Shown: piece after piece, positions 25,623-34,805 of the stretch
Position numbering within the stretch: position 1 is the stretch's first letter
How the letters are laid out: the number at the start of each line of letters is the position of its first letter
Program-made: the position numbers and the translations under genes
Assembly (NCBI GenBank): GCA_964368305.1
Contig: CAYJAB010000010.1
Location: 1 to 42,806, forward strand
From: CAYJAB01 sp964368305
Lineage (GTDB): Bacteria > Bacillota_I > Bacilli_A > Erysipelotrichales > Erysipelotrichaceae
Direction of reading: 5' to 3'
DNA: 42,806 bases
Notes under the pieces: model-generated
The model's database searches: none
What the model saw: the letters and a program-made list of their open reading frames with translations, nothing else
Told to the model about the DNA's origin: nothing

Positions 25623-26484
25623 ATAAGTTCCTTTTTCCTTCCTGTATTGCTTTCACTATTTGTTTATAGTGTAAATATCTTATTTTTGAAATTTCATTAG
25701 ACTCAACTGCATTTTTTACAGCACAATTAGGTTCATGTATATGTAAGCAATCCCTAAATTTACATTCTTGATTAACCTTTTTAAAATCCTTTACCGCATC
25801 TTCTAATTGTAATGGTGTCATTTTAGAAAAATCTAATTTACTAAATCCTGGAGTATCAGCCACCCACCCATCTTTAATACGATGAAGTTCAACATGACGA
25901 GTTGTATGTTTTCCTCTTCCTAAAGCTTTAGATGTAATTTGTGTTCTTAGCTGAAACGATGGATCTACACGATTTAAAAATGATGATTTTCCTACACCAC
26001 TTTGCCCTGTAAGTACACTTACCTTATTTTGAATCACTTCAATAATTTCATCATTATTGTATCCTGTTCCTGTTTCAATAACAAGATATCCACTTTTTCT
26101 GTAATCATCTAATTTTTCATGAATTGGATCATCTTTTTTTATTAAATCCATTTTACTAACTAAAAGAACAGGTTCAATTTTCGCATGCACTATTAAAAAG
26201 ATTAGCTGATCGACAAGCGTTGTAGAAAAATCAGGATCTATTGCAGACATTACAATAATCGCTTGATCTACATTCGCTATTAAAGGGCGTATAAGCTCAT
26301 TATGACGCGGATAAAGCTTTTCGATGCCATACGCATCTTCAAACTGAAAAACCTCCACAAAATCTCCACAAACGGGCGCTTTATCAAGTCTTATTTTTCC
26401 ACGTGCATATGCCAATACAATTTCTTGTGATTCTAACAATACAGTGTACTGATTTGATATAGATTTAATAATTCTTCCTTTCAT
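25615..26484 (-). CDS. rsgA: Ribosome small subunit-dependent GTPase A
   Basis: Late 30S assembly GTPase. 289 residues: N-terminal OB domain (1-70), then a circularly permuted GTPase with G4 LVSKMDLI before G1 LTGQSGVGKSSF and G3 DTPGFS. It ends in a C-terminal zinc domain with CKFRDCLHIHEPNC. Starts one base after the prkC stop. The neighbouring kinase phosphorylates this GTPase in some Firmicutes (family knowledge), which fits the shared operon. Confidence 0.97.
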   Translation of the reverse strand: MKGRIIKSISNQYTVLLESQEIVLAYARGKIRLDKAPVCGDFVEVFQFEDAYGIEKLYPRHNELIRPLIANVDQAIIVMSAIDPDFSTTLVDQLIFLIVHAKIEPVLLVSKMDLIKKDDPIHEKLDDYRKSGYLVIETGTGYNNDEIIEVIQNKVSVLTGQSGVGKSSFLNRVDPSFQLRTQITSKALGRGKHTTRHVELHRIKDGWVADTPGFSKLDFSKMTPLQLEDAVKDFKKVNQECKFRDCLHIHEPNCAVKNAVESNEISKIRYLHYKQIVKAIQEGKRNLYD

Positions 26485-26485
26485 A

Positions 26486-28141
26486 CTAGTAGTAATATAA
26501 GGTAATCATAACCCCATCCCTTTGTACATAAATGCTTCCTCCTGCAGGATTCACCTGAATGACAACATTACGCTCTATTTTTTCTAACTCTTCTTCACTT
26601 AATCCTTCAGTTGACATAGGATAAAGCGCTACTTCTCCACCCAATTCCTCTAAAACACGTTTTGCTTCTTCCACATTCATACCTACAATATTCAAAGGAA
26701 TTACAAATTCTGTCTCTGCACTGACTACAAACTTTATTTCAACCAAACGATTTGGATCTAATTTTGTACCCGGGGCTTGAATCTCTTGGCGTATAATTTC
26801 GCCTGCTTCCATAATATCACTTTGTTCGTATTCAATTCGAATTCGAATTCTCTCATCCGCTAATAACTTTTCCACATCATCAATGTTTTTGCCAACATAA
26901 TTGTCTACAACAAAATACATTCCACTTGATACAGTTAACTCAACAACATATCCTTTTTCAACTTCAGTACCAATTTCAGGAGATACACCAACAAGTTCTC
27001 CCTCTTCAATATCATCTGTTAAAACATACGTATAACGACTATCCACTTCCAAATCATGTTCTTCAAGTAAAGAAACAGCATCTGACACACTTAATCCCGT
27101 GATATCAGGAATAACTGTTTTATTTACCCCATCTAATGTCCCCGACATCAACATAAAAATTACAATCATCGCAATTATCGCAATTGCGATTAACCCAACA
27201 CCAATAGACGAAGAATATCCTCTACTTTTTTTATCTTTTTTAGGATCTACCTTTGAAATACGTTCAATTAAAATTGTTTCATTGTCATTTAAAACATCAA
27301 ACTCAATTTTTTTCTCATTTGCACGGTTTGAATCTAAACATGTTTTTAAATCCTTTAATAAATCATCCGTATTCAAATAGCGATGTGCTGTATTTTTTAC
27401 AGTCGCTTTTGAAACAATATTATCCAATGTTTGAGGTAATGACGGATTAAATTTTAAAATGCTTTCAATATCTTCTCGCATATGCTTAAGTGCAACTTGA
27501 ACAGGAGCGTCCGCATGATGTGGAACATCCCCCACTAAAAGTTCATAAAATACTATTCCAAGTGCATAAATATCACTTTGGTATGTCGCTTTTTCTCCAC
27601 GCGCAAGCTCTGGAGCAAGATAGTGAACACTTCCTACCACAGAATCTGTTTGTGTTAATTGAATCGCATCTTGTGCAAGCGCAATCCCAAAATCTGACAT
27701 TTTAACTGTCCCATCGTCTTTCACAAGAACATTTTGCGGTTTTATGTCACGGTGGATAATTCCGTTGATGTGTGCTTCATTTATCGCAGAAGTCAGCTGA
27801 ATCATTATCGATACAGCTTCTTCTTTATACAAAGCACCACGAGATGAAATAAGTTGTTTAAGTGTTTTTCCTTTTACGTATTCCATTACAATAAACTGTT
27901 TATCCCCATCATTTCCAACATCATAAATTTCTACAATATTAGGATGATTTAGTCTACTTGCTGCTTGTGCCTCTCTTTGAAAACGAAGTAAAGACACAGC
28001 GTCATTACTTAAATCTCCTCGCAATACTTTAATCGCAACTTCACGGTTTAATAAAGTATCATTCGCTAAGAAAACATCTGCCATTCCCCCTTGGCCGATT
28101 TGTCGTATTATTTGATATCTACTCGCAATCATATCTTTCAT
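26486..28141 (-). CDS. prkC: Serine/threonine kinase with PASTA domains
   Basis: Membrane receptor kinase sensing wall muropeptides. 551 residues. Kinase domain 8-270 with GQGGMADVF, catalytic K38 (AIKVL), HRDIKPQN at 130-137 and DFG at 150-152. One membrane helix at about 313-333. Three extracellular PASTA repeats at roughly 341-406, 408-475 and 479-551. Begins one base after the prpC stop, so kinase and phosphatase are made together. Confidence 0.97.
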   Translation of the reverse strand: MKDMIASRYQIIRQIGQGGMADVFLANDTLLNREVAIKVLRGDLSNDAVSLLRFQREAQAASRLNHPNIVEIYDVGNDGDKQFIVMEYVKGKTLKQLISSRGALYKEEAVSIMIQLTSAINEAHINGIIHRDIKPQNVLVKDDGTVKMSDFGIALAQDAIQLTQTDSVVGSVHYLAPELARGEKATYQSDIYALGIVFYELLVGDVPHHADAPVQVALKHMREDIESILKFNPSLPQTLDNIVSKATVKNTAHRYLNTDDLLKDLKTCLDSNRANEKKIEFDVLNDNETILIERISKVDPKKDKKSRGYSSSIGVGLIAIAIIAMIVIFMLMSGTLDGVNKTVIPDITGLSVSDAVSLLEEHDLEVDSRYTYVLTDDIEEGELVGVSPEIGTEVEKGYVVELTVSSGMYFVVDNYVGKNIDDVEKLLADERIRIRIEYEQSDIMEAGEIIRQEIQAPGTKLDPNRLVEIKFVVSAETEFVIPLNIVGMNVEEAKRVLEELGGEVALYPMSTEGLSEEELEKIERNVVIQVNPAGGSIYVQRDGVMITLYYY

Positions 28142-28142
28142 A

Positions 28143-28880
28143 TTATTTACCTAAATCAAATAATACAGCTGTAATATTATCATATCCGCCGTTATTATTA
28201 GCCTCTTTAATTAGTTTTTTTACTTTTGCTTGAATCGTCTGTAGTGGTTCTTTTATAATGTTTTCAATCTCATTTTGATCTACTAACCCATGCAATCCAT
28301 CTGTACATAATAAAACATACCCTTTAGATTGCGGTACACTAAAAAAATCCACCTTTATTTTTCCCATAACCCCAAGTGCATTTGTTAATACATTTTTATT
28401 TGGATGATTTTCAGCTTCTTTTTCACTAATCTCACCATTTTTCAGTAGTTCTTGTGCCAATGTATGATCGAGTGTTAACTTTACAATCTTCGACTTATTA
28501 TCTAAAAAATAAGCACGACTGTCTCCTATATTAAACACAATATTCCCTGCTTTCCCACTATAAAACCCAACAAGTGTTGTTCCCATTCCATGTAATTTAT
28601 CATCTGTTGTACTATCAGAAAAAATCAAATCATTTGTTAAATTCAATTGTTTTTCAACCCATTCAACCAAATCATTTTTACTTGAAAAAGCACGTGCTTT
28701 ACTAAACGCTTCACAAAAAGATGTCACCGCAAGTTTACTTGCAACATCTCCTGCTTTTCCTCCCCCTATACCATCACACACAAGTCCTATAATTTCTTGA
28801 GCGTCATTATGCGCAATCATATAAGAATCTTGATTTGTTTTTCTAATAAGACCAATATCACTTTTTCCAAAATGTTTCAT
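28143..28880 (-). CDS. prpC: PP2C-type protein phosphatase
   Basis: Reverses PrkC phosphorylation. 245 residues with PPM motifs SDIGLIRKTNQDSY, LVCDGIGGGKAGDVAS, IGDSRAYFL, LLCTDGLHGLV and GGYDNITAVLF, giving the metal-binding Asp set. The open frame extends to 28961, but the ATG at 28880 has AAGGAG upstream and overlaps the rlmN stop (ATGA), and the family sequence begins here. Confidence 0.96.
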   Translation of the reverse strand: MKHFGKSDIGLIRKTNQDSYMIAHNDAQEIIGLVCDGIGGGKAGDVASKLAVTSFCEAFSKARAFSSKNDLVEWVEKQLNLTNDLIFSDSTTDDKLHGMGTTLVGFYSGKAGNIVFNIGDSRAYFLDNKSKIVKLTLDHTLAQELLKNGEISEKEAENHPNKNVLTNALGVMGKIKVDFFSVPQSKGYVLLCTDGLHGLVDQNEIENIIKEPLQTIQAKVKKLIKEANNNGGYDNITAVLFDLGK

Positions 28881-29917
28881 CGATTCTCCTTTTCTTGTTT
28901 TGCTCTTAATTGACCGCATGCTGCATCTATATCCGCTCCATGCTCTACTCTTAAAGTACATTTTACATTTGCTTTTGTCAATAAATCATAAAATTTAATC
29001 GCAGATTTATAATCTGTTGATTTATACCCATTTTCATCTACTTCATTATACGGAATTAAATTCACATATGCATTCATTCCTTTAAGCAATAAAGATAGCT
29101 GTGCAATACACTCTTTAGTGTCATTCACTCCTTTTAATAAAATATATTCAAACGTAATACGTCGGTTGCTTTTTGAAGAATAATAATTTAATGCGTCAAA
29201 TAATACCGCAAGAGGATAAGATTTATTTACAGGCATTAAGCTATTTCTCAATGTATCATTTGGTGCATGCAATGAAACCGCTAAATTAAACTGAACATTC
29301 TCATCCGCAAATTGTTTAATTCTTTTTGGAAGTCCACATGTGCTAACTGTGATATGTCGCGCCCCAATTGCAAGACCTAAATCATGATTTACAATACGCA
29401 TAAAGCTTAAGACATTGTCATAATTATCAAAAGGTTCCCCTGTCCCCATAATAACAACATGACTTACACGCGCTTCAATTTCATCAAGTTCTTTTTGCAT
29501 AAACAACACTTGAGACACCATTTCACCACTTGTTAAATCGCGTTGTTTTTTTAGCAGTCCACTTGCACAAAAAGTACATCCCATGTTACATCCTACTTGA
29601 GAACTTACACAAATTGTATTTCCATAATCATGTACCATTAAAACGCATTCCACTAGAGAATGATCTTCTAACTCTAATAAATATTTTCGTGTTTTATCTT
29701 TTGAAATTTGTTTATTCACTGCATTTGGGAGTGCAATCTTTAATTCATTTTCCAATACATCACGCGTTTGTTTAGATACATCACTCATTTGTTCAAATGA
29801 AGTAACACGCTTGCGATACAACCATTCAAAAATTTGCTTTGCTCTAAATTTTTTCCATCCTTTATCCAGCACATATTGCTCAAGTGCTTGATAATCTAAA
29901 TCATATATATTTTTCAT
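28877..29917 (-). CDS. rlmN: 23S rRNA (adenine2503-C2)/tRNA methyltransferase RlmN
   Basis: Radical-SAM enzyme methylating A2503 of 23S rRNA and A37 of some tRNAs. 346 residues: N-terminal RNA-binding part, the cluster motif GCNMGCTFCASG (CxxxCxxC), VVIMGTGEPFDNY, VSLHAPND, and the C-terminal catalytic Cys in DIDAACGQLR. AAAGGTG precedes the ATG. Order rsmB-rlmN-prpC is the Bacillus one. Confidence 0.98.
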   Translation of the reverse strand: MKNIYDLDYQALEQYVLDKGWKKFRAKQIFEWLYRKRVTSFEQMSDVSKQTRDVLENELKIALPNAVNKQISKDKTRKYLLELEDHSLVECVLMVHDYGNTICVSSQVGCNMGCTFCASGLLKKQRDLTSGEMVSQVLFMQKELDEIEARVSHVVIMGTGEPFDNYDNVLSFMRIVNHDLGLAIGARHITVSTCGLPKRIKQFADENVQFNLAVSLHAPNDTLRNSLMPVNKSYPLAVLFDALNYYSSKSNRRITFEYILLKGVNDTKECIAQLSLLLKGMNAYVNLIPYNEVDENGYKSTDYKSAIKFYDLLTKANVKCTLRVEHGADIDAACGQLRAKQEKENR

Positions 29918-29930
29918 GCATTCACCTTTT

Positions 29931-31181
29931 TTACGCTATTCTTTTCAATTTAGCCATATAAAACCCATCGGTTTCTTCTAAATATCCTAAAATCAATTTT
30001 TCGTCAGTTAACTCATAATTTGAGTTTTCTTTTAAAAACGCTTCTATTTGTTTTTCGTTTTCTTTTTTATTTAATGTACACGTAGAATAAACAAGTGTAC
30101 CACCTATCTTTAATAAATTCACAACGCTTGATAATATCTCTTTTTGAAGACGTTGAATCTCATCTAAATCACTTGGTAAAATTCGCATTTTAATATCAGC
30201 CTTATGTCTTATTGTTCCAAGACCACTACATGGTGCATCCACTAAAATAGAATCAAACGATTCAGATTCAAAATTTTCATGAGAGAATCTTGCATCTAAA
30301 CATTTTATCGTAACTATATTTACACCATTTTTTAAACAAGATTGATCCACTAAGTCTAATCGATGTTGATGTAAATCGCACGCTATGATTTCACCTTGAT
30401 TTTCCATGATTGCTGCCATATGGGATGTTTTAGTTCCAGGTGCACTGCATACATCTAAAATCCTTGTGTTTTTTTGTGGATTTAAAAATTCAGCAACAAG
30501 CTGACTTGCCTCATCTTGTATAATAATCCACCCTTTTTTAAACGCGTCGGTTTGTACAATATTCCCGTCATATTTTACTCCATTTTCAGACAATGAAGTT
30601 TGATAAAACAGTTTATCTTCTAATAGTTTAGACATTGAACATTTTATTGTATTTACACGTGCAGAAACTTCTTGTTTATTTAAGTTATGCGAAAGTAAAT
30701 CCAACATTACATTTTTTCCATATTGCTTACTCCACATCTTTACTAGCCAAACTGGATGACTATACAAAATAGATAAATTTTCATATTCATCTTCCACTAA
30801 AATGTCTTGATTTGACTCACGTAAAAAACGACGACATACCGCATTTACAAGTTTGGTATATTTTTGATGCGCAACTTTTTTACTAATTTCAACTGCCTCA
30901 TCGATACATGCATATGCTGGAATTTTGTCTAAAAAACATAGCTGATAAAAAGTCATATCTAATAACACTGAAATTTCTTCCTCTAATTTATCAGATACAA
31001 ACTTCTGCCATTGATATCTTACAAAACGATAATTTTGCAATGTTCCATATACTATTTGTGTAATAAATGACTTGTCTAAATCATTAAACCCTGAAAGTTC
31101 TTTTCTAAGGAGTAAATTACTATATTGATCATTTATCATTATTTCTTTTAATAACTCGTATGCTTTTTGTCTTGCTTTCAT
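29931..31181 (-). CDS. rsmB: 16S rRNA (cytosine967-C5)-methyltransferase
   Basis: 416 residues. N-terminal NusB-like RNA-binding domain (about 1-130) and C-terminal methyltransferase with ILDVCSAPGTKTSHMA (SAM), catalytic Cys motifs VDAPCSGLG and STCTLNKKENE. GAGG before the ATG. Directly follows priA with 6 nt between; in Bacillus def and fmt lie between these two genes, but here they are absent. Confidence 0.97.
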   Translation of the reverse strand: MKARQKAYELLKEIMINDQYSNLLLRKELSGFNDLDKSFITQIVYGTLQNYRFVRYQWQKFVSDKLEEEISVLLDMTFYQLCFLDKIPAYACIDEAVEISKKVAHQKYTKLVNAVCRRFLRESNQDILVEDEYENLSILYSHPVWLVKMWSKQYGKNVMLDLLSHNLNKQEVSARVNTIKCSMSKLLEDKLFYQTSLSENGVKYDGNIVQTDAFKKGWIIIQDEASQLVAEFLNPQKNTRILDVCSAPGTKTSHMAAIMENQGEIIACDLHQHRLDLVDQSCLKNGVNIVTIKCLDARFSHENFESESFDSILVDAPCSGLGTIRHKADIKMRILPSDLDEIQRLQKEILSSVVNLLKIGGTLVYSTCTLNKKENEKQIEAFLKENSNYELTDEKLILGYLEETDGFYMAKLKRIA

Positions 31182-31187
31182 ATTACC

Positions 31188-33365
31188 TCAATCAAGTACA
31201 AGCGGATTCACATCCACAAACAGTTGTACTGTACTTTTTTCTTCCATAAATTTTTTATGTTCAATATGTACTAATTTTAACATATTATCTAAATTTTTGC
31301 CCTTTATTAATACACGATATCTATATCGTTCTTTCTTTCTAATCAATTCACTTGGACCTAATACTTTAATACCCGAGTGTTTTTTTAATTTTTCAACCAT
31401 TTTAATACACTGCAATTCACACTCATGATTTTTCATATGAGAAAACGTAAGTGCGATCATAAAACAATAAGGAGGATAATCTCCTATATGGCGATACTGC
31501 ATTTCTTTCTCAAAAAACATACGATAATCCTGTTTTGCGGCTGCAATAATTGCATAATGATTGGGTTCAAACACTTGAATTAATACTTCCCCCTCAACAT
31601 CTGCTCTTCCACTTCTACCACTTGCTTGAGTAATTAGATTAAATGTAGATTCTACACTTCGATAATCTGTTCTTGTCAGCATTGCATCTGCTTGAATAAC
31701 GCCAACTAGTGTTACTGTAGGAAAATCAAGACCTTTAGCGATCATTTGTGTTCCAATCAAAATACTTGATTCTTCTTTTTTAAATTCATCAAGGAGTATT
31801 TGATGCCCCCCTTTTTTACTAACCGTGTCACTGTCCATTCTAACTATTTTGACCTCTGGAAAAATTTGTTGGAGCTGTTCCATTACTTTTTGTGTTCCAA
31901 ACCCACTATAGCTAAACGATGGATGATGGCATTTTGGACACCCATTGTTTAAGTGTTGAATAGAGCCACATATATGACATTTTAAATTATTCCCCTCTTT
32001 ATGGTAACTCATTGCAACATCACAATTTGTACACATGACTACCTCAAGACAACTTTTACATCTAAGTACAGTATGGTATCCTCTTTTATTTATTAAAATA
32101 ATTACTTTTTGTTTTAATTCTATTCTTTTTCTTATTTTTTCAAATAATTCATTTGTTAAAATATTAGACTGTCCTTTTTTCATTGCTTCTTTTGTATTGA
32201 CTACAGTACACACTGGAAGTTGTTTTTGGTTTACTCTTTGGTTTAATTCTACTAAATGATACACCTTTTTTATTGCACGTGCATAGCTATCTACAGATGG
32301 CGTTGCACTTGCAAGCACTACTTTTGCATTATGTTTTTTTGCACGATAAAAGGCAATATCTTTTGTATGATATCTTGGGGTTGAATCTTGCTTATAGCTA
32401 AAGTCATGTTCTTCATCTAATATAATCAATCCAATATTTTCAAACGGCATAAAAATAGCACTGCGTGTACCTACTATTATTTTTACTTCTTTATTGGCAA
32501 CACGTTTAAATTGTTCATACTTTTCTTGATTGTTTAATCGAGAATGATATATTGCGACTTGATTTCCAAATCGATGTACAACACGTTCCACCATTTGAGG
32601 TGTTAATGAAATTTCTGGGACTAAAATCAAAACCTCTTTATTTTGATCTATACATTTTTGTGCAAGTTGTAAAAAGATTTCCGTTTTTCCACTTCCTGTT
32701 ACTCCATGTAGTAAAAAAATTTCATCTTTTGAGTTTTCTATTTCATAAATTGCCTTTTGTTGTAAGTCTGTCAATTTTTTAGGAATATCTTTTATAAACG
32801 CACTTGTTTGTTTATACGAAACTTCTTGTTCAAACTCCTCTATATTCCCTTTTTTAATTAAAGTGTTCACAACGCTATTAAATAACTTTGTAAAATCACT
32901 TTTCTTCATTATTTCAGCATTTTTTAAAAATTCAAATGCATCTTTTTGTTTTTGTGTAAAATCCCCTTCCTTTAAAATTCGCACCATTTTCTCCATCTTT
33001 ATTTTTTCATTTGTAGATTTCGGCTTAATTTTTGCAGGAAGCATCGCTTGAAAACAACTAATTGTAGATGAAACTGTATGATAAGACATCCATTTAGCTA
33101 AATCAAATAATTCATCATTGATTATCTTTTGAGAATCGACCACTGCATCTATTTCTTTCAATTGATATCCAAGTTGTAACTGAAGTTGCTCTTTAGATAA
33201 ATCCGTAGTATGGACTGAATCGACAAATCCAACAAGTTGTTGTCGATTAAATTCAACAATAACCCGCATCCCTTTTTCTAAATAGTTTTCACCAAAAAAA
33301 ACATACGAAAAAGTACGGTCTAGTTTCATTACAGGATGTTCAATATAAACTTCAACAATTCTCAT
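31188..33365 (-). CDS. priA: Primosomal protein N' (replication restart helicase)
   Basis: Recognises stalled forks and starts helicase reloading, which links it to dnaB and dnaI earlier in the window. 725 residues: N-terminal 3'-end binding domain, Walker A LHGVTGSGKTEIF, DEEH box LDEEHDFSYKQ, and eight zinc Cys in CKSCLEVVMCTNC and CHICGSIQHLNNGCPKC. Helicase motif VI region is TQASGRSGRAD. GAGG before the ATG. First gene of the operon ending at thiN. Confidence 0.98.
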   Translation of the reverse strand: MRIVEVYIEHPVMKLDRTFSYVFFGENYLEKGMRVIVEFNRQQLVGFVDSVHTTDLSKEQLQLQLGYQLKEIDAVVDSQKIINDELFDLAKWMSYHTVSSTISCFQAMLPAKIKPKSTNEKIKMEKMVRILKEGDFTQKQKDAFEFLKNAEIMKKSDFTKLFNSVVNTLIKKGNIEEFEQEVSYKQTSAFIKDIPKKLTDLQQKAIYEIENSKDEIFLLHGVTGSGKTEIFLQLAQKCIDQNKEVLILVPEISLTPQMVERVVHRFGNQVAIYHSRLNNQEKYEQFKRVANKEVKIIVGTRSAIFMPFENIGLIILDEEHDFSYKQDSTPRYHTKDIAFYRAKKHNAKVVLASATPSVDSYARAIKKVYHLVELNQRVNQKQLPVCTVVNTKEAMKKGQSNILTNELFEKIRKRIELKQKVIILINKRGYHTVLRCKSCLEVVMCTNCDVAMSYHKEGNNLKCHICGSIQHLNNGCPKCHHPSFSYSGFGTQKVMEQLQQIFPEVKIVRMDSDTVSKKGGHQILLDEFKKEESSILIGTQMIAKGLDFPTVTLVGVIQADAMLTRTDYRSVESTFNLITQASGRSGRADVEGEVLIQVFEPNHYAIIAAAKQDYRMFFEKEMQYRHIGDYPPYCFMIALTFSHMKNHECELQCIKMVEKLKKHSGIKVLGPSELIRKKERYRYRVLIKGKNLDNMLKLVHIEHKKFMEEKSTVQLFVDVNPLVLD

Positions 33366-33383
33366 GTATTTACCTCTTTGTAT

Positions 33384-33392
33384 ATTTTACCA
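33384..33392 (-). promoter_or_regulatory. Extended -10 promoter of priA
   Basis: TATGGTAAAATA on the minus strand (TAAAAT at 33384-33389), about 18 nt before the start codon. The string and the following ACAA-GAGG layout repeat what is seen before polA. A possible alternative upstream is ATGACA, 17 nt, TAAACT. Confidence 0.5.
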
Positions 33393-33428
33393 TAGTTTAA
33401 ATAAGATAGATGCCTTTGTCATAAAAAA

Positions 33429-33450
33429 AGGTAAACATCTCTGTTTACCT
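33429..33450 (-). terminator. Terminator of the MFS transporter gene
   Basis: AGGTAAACA / TGTTTACCT, 9-bp stem with 4-nt loop and a run of seven T on the minus strand, five bases after the stop codon. Confidence 0.92.
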
Positions 33451-33455
33451 AATTC

Positions 33456-34775
33456 TTATTGTGATAATCTTTCTTTTTCAGCTACAAGCTTTTCAACTTT
33501 AGTAATGAGGATATACCCAATAATAAATAAAATCGCCAATGCTAAAATACCATACTTACTCGCTCCAAATACAGAAGCACAAATTGTCAAAATAAGTGGG
33601 CCAAAGAAGTCCGCAAACTTTCCGAAAATATCAAAGAATCCAAAATACTCACTCGCTTCCTTTTTAGGAATCAATTTACCATAGTAAGAACGAGAAAGTG
33701 ATTGAATACCACCTTGTGCCATCCCCACTGAAATCGCAAGCACCCAAAATTCCCAAGCTTGATCTAATTGATATCCAAACATACAAATTAAAATATACAT
33801 GAAAATAAAGAAACGAATCAGTTTAAGTGGCCCTATTTTTTTAGCATATTTTCCTGCTAATATCGCAAATGGAAAAGCAACTAATTGCGTAACCAAAAGT
33901 GCAATAATCATTGCATTTGTATCAATTCCAACTTCGGCACCATATGTTGTCGACATTGAGATCACAGTATAAACACCATCGATGTAGAAAAAATAACCAA
34001 TGATATATAAAGATAAGATTTTATCTTTACTAATTTTCTTTAATGTTTCGCCTACACGTTTAAATATTTTTCCAATACTCAACTTTTCTTTTTCTAAATA
34101 ATGAACTTGATTTACATTTTTAATTACTGGAATCGATAATAACATCCACCAAACAGCCGTAATCAAAAATGAAAGTTGTGTAGCTTGAATCACATCTAAT
34201 CCAAACGGTAAAAACATAATAAAATAAATACCAATAATAAACGGAATACAACTTCCTGCATATCCCCAAGCATACCCAGATGAAGATACGTAATCCATAC
34301 GATCATCCGTTGTAACATCAATCAACATGGAATCATAAAAAATATTTGCACTTGTATATCCAATACGTGTGATAATAATAAATACCAAATATGCCATCCA
34401 ATCTTGTGTAATCCCCAATGTAAATAATCCAGCAATCCCAAGAGCTAAAGCGCTTAAAAACAATTTTTTCTTCATTCCCTTATAATCCGCAATCGCACCA
34501 ATTATTGGCGCCATTAGCGCAACAATCACAACAGCAACTGTTGTTGTAAGCGCAAAAAGTGACGATACCAAAGCTTCAAACGCTTGCGTATTTCCAGCCA
34601 ATGCCTCTTGTATGTTTCCTGCAAATAATGCTTGTGCAATTGGATTTGCGGCAACAGACTCAATTGTAACTAACCCTCTAAAAAACACTGGAATTGTCGC
34701 TGTTAGAATAAGTGTAAATGACGAGCATGCAACATCATACATTATCCAACTTTTTTCAATTTTTGTAAGTTTCAT
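33456..34775 (-). CDS. MFS transporter, UMF1/Atg22-like
   Basis: 439 residues, about 12 membrane segments. The opening KLTKIEKSWIMYDVACSSF (W-x-x-Y-D-x-A) and the segment GAIADYKGMKKKLF between helices are typical of the UMF1 branch of the major facilitator superfamily, related to yeast vacuolar Atg22. Bacterial members have no settled substrate. AAAGGGG precedes the ATG, and TATAAT stands about 20 nt upstream, so it may have its own promoter within the end of the U32 gene. A terminator separates it from priA. Confidence 0.85.
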   Translation of the reverse strand: MKLTKIEKSWIMYDVACSSFTLILTATIPVFFRGLVTIESVAANPIAQALFAGNIQEALAGNTQAFEALVSSLFALTTTVAVVIVALMAPIIGAIADYKGMKKKLFLSALALGIAGLFTLGITQDWMAYLVFIIITRIGYTSANIFYDSMLIDVTTDDRMDYVSSSGYAWGYAGSCIPFIIGIYFIMFLPFGLDVIQATQLSFLITAVWWMLLSIPVIKNVNQVHYLEKEKLSIGKIFKRVGETLKKISKDKILSLYIIGYFFYIDGVYTVISMSTTYGAEVGIDTNAMIIALLVTQLVAFPFAILAGKYAKKIGPLKLIRFFIFMYILICMFGYQLDQAWEFWVLAISVGMAQGGIQSLSRSYYGKLIPKKEASEYFGFFDIFGKFADFFGPLILTICASVFGASKYGILALAILFIIGYILITKVEKLVAEKERLSQ

Positions 34776-34805
34776 AAATTTCCCCTTTTGTACATTATAC
34801 TCGAT

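Noticed and set aside
26815..26850. Short GAATTC-like repeats (attcgaattcgaatt) inside prkC, considered as a repeat element
   Set aside because: They lie within the PASTA coding region (Arg-Ile repeats RIRIRI) and are explained by the protein sequence.
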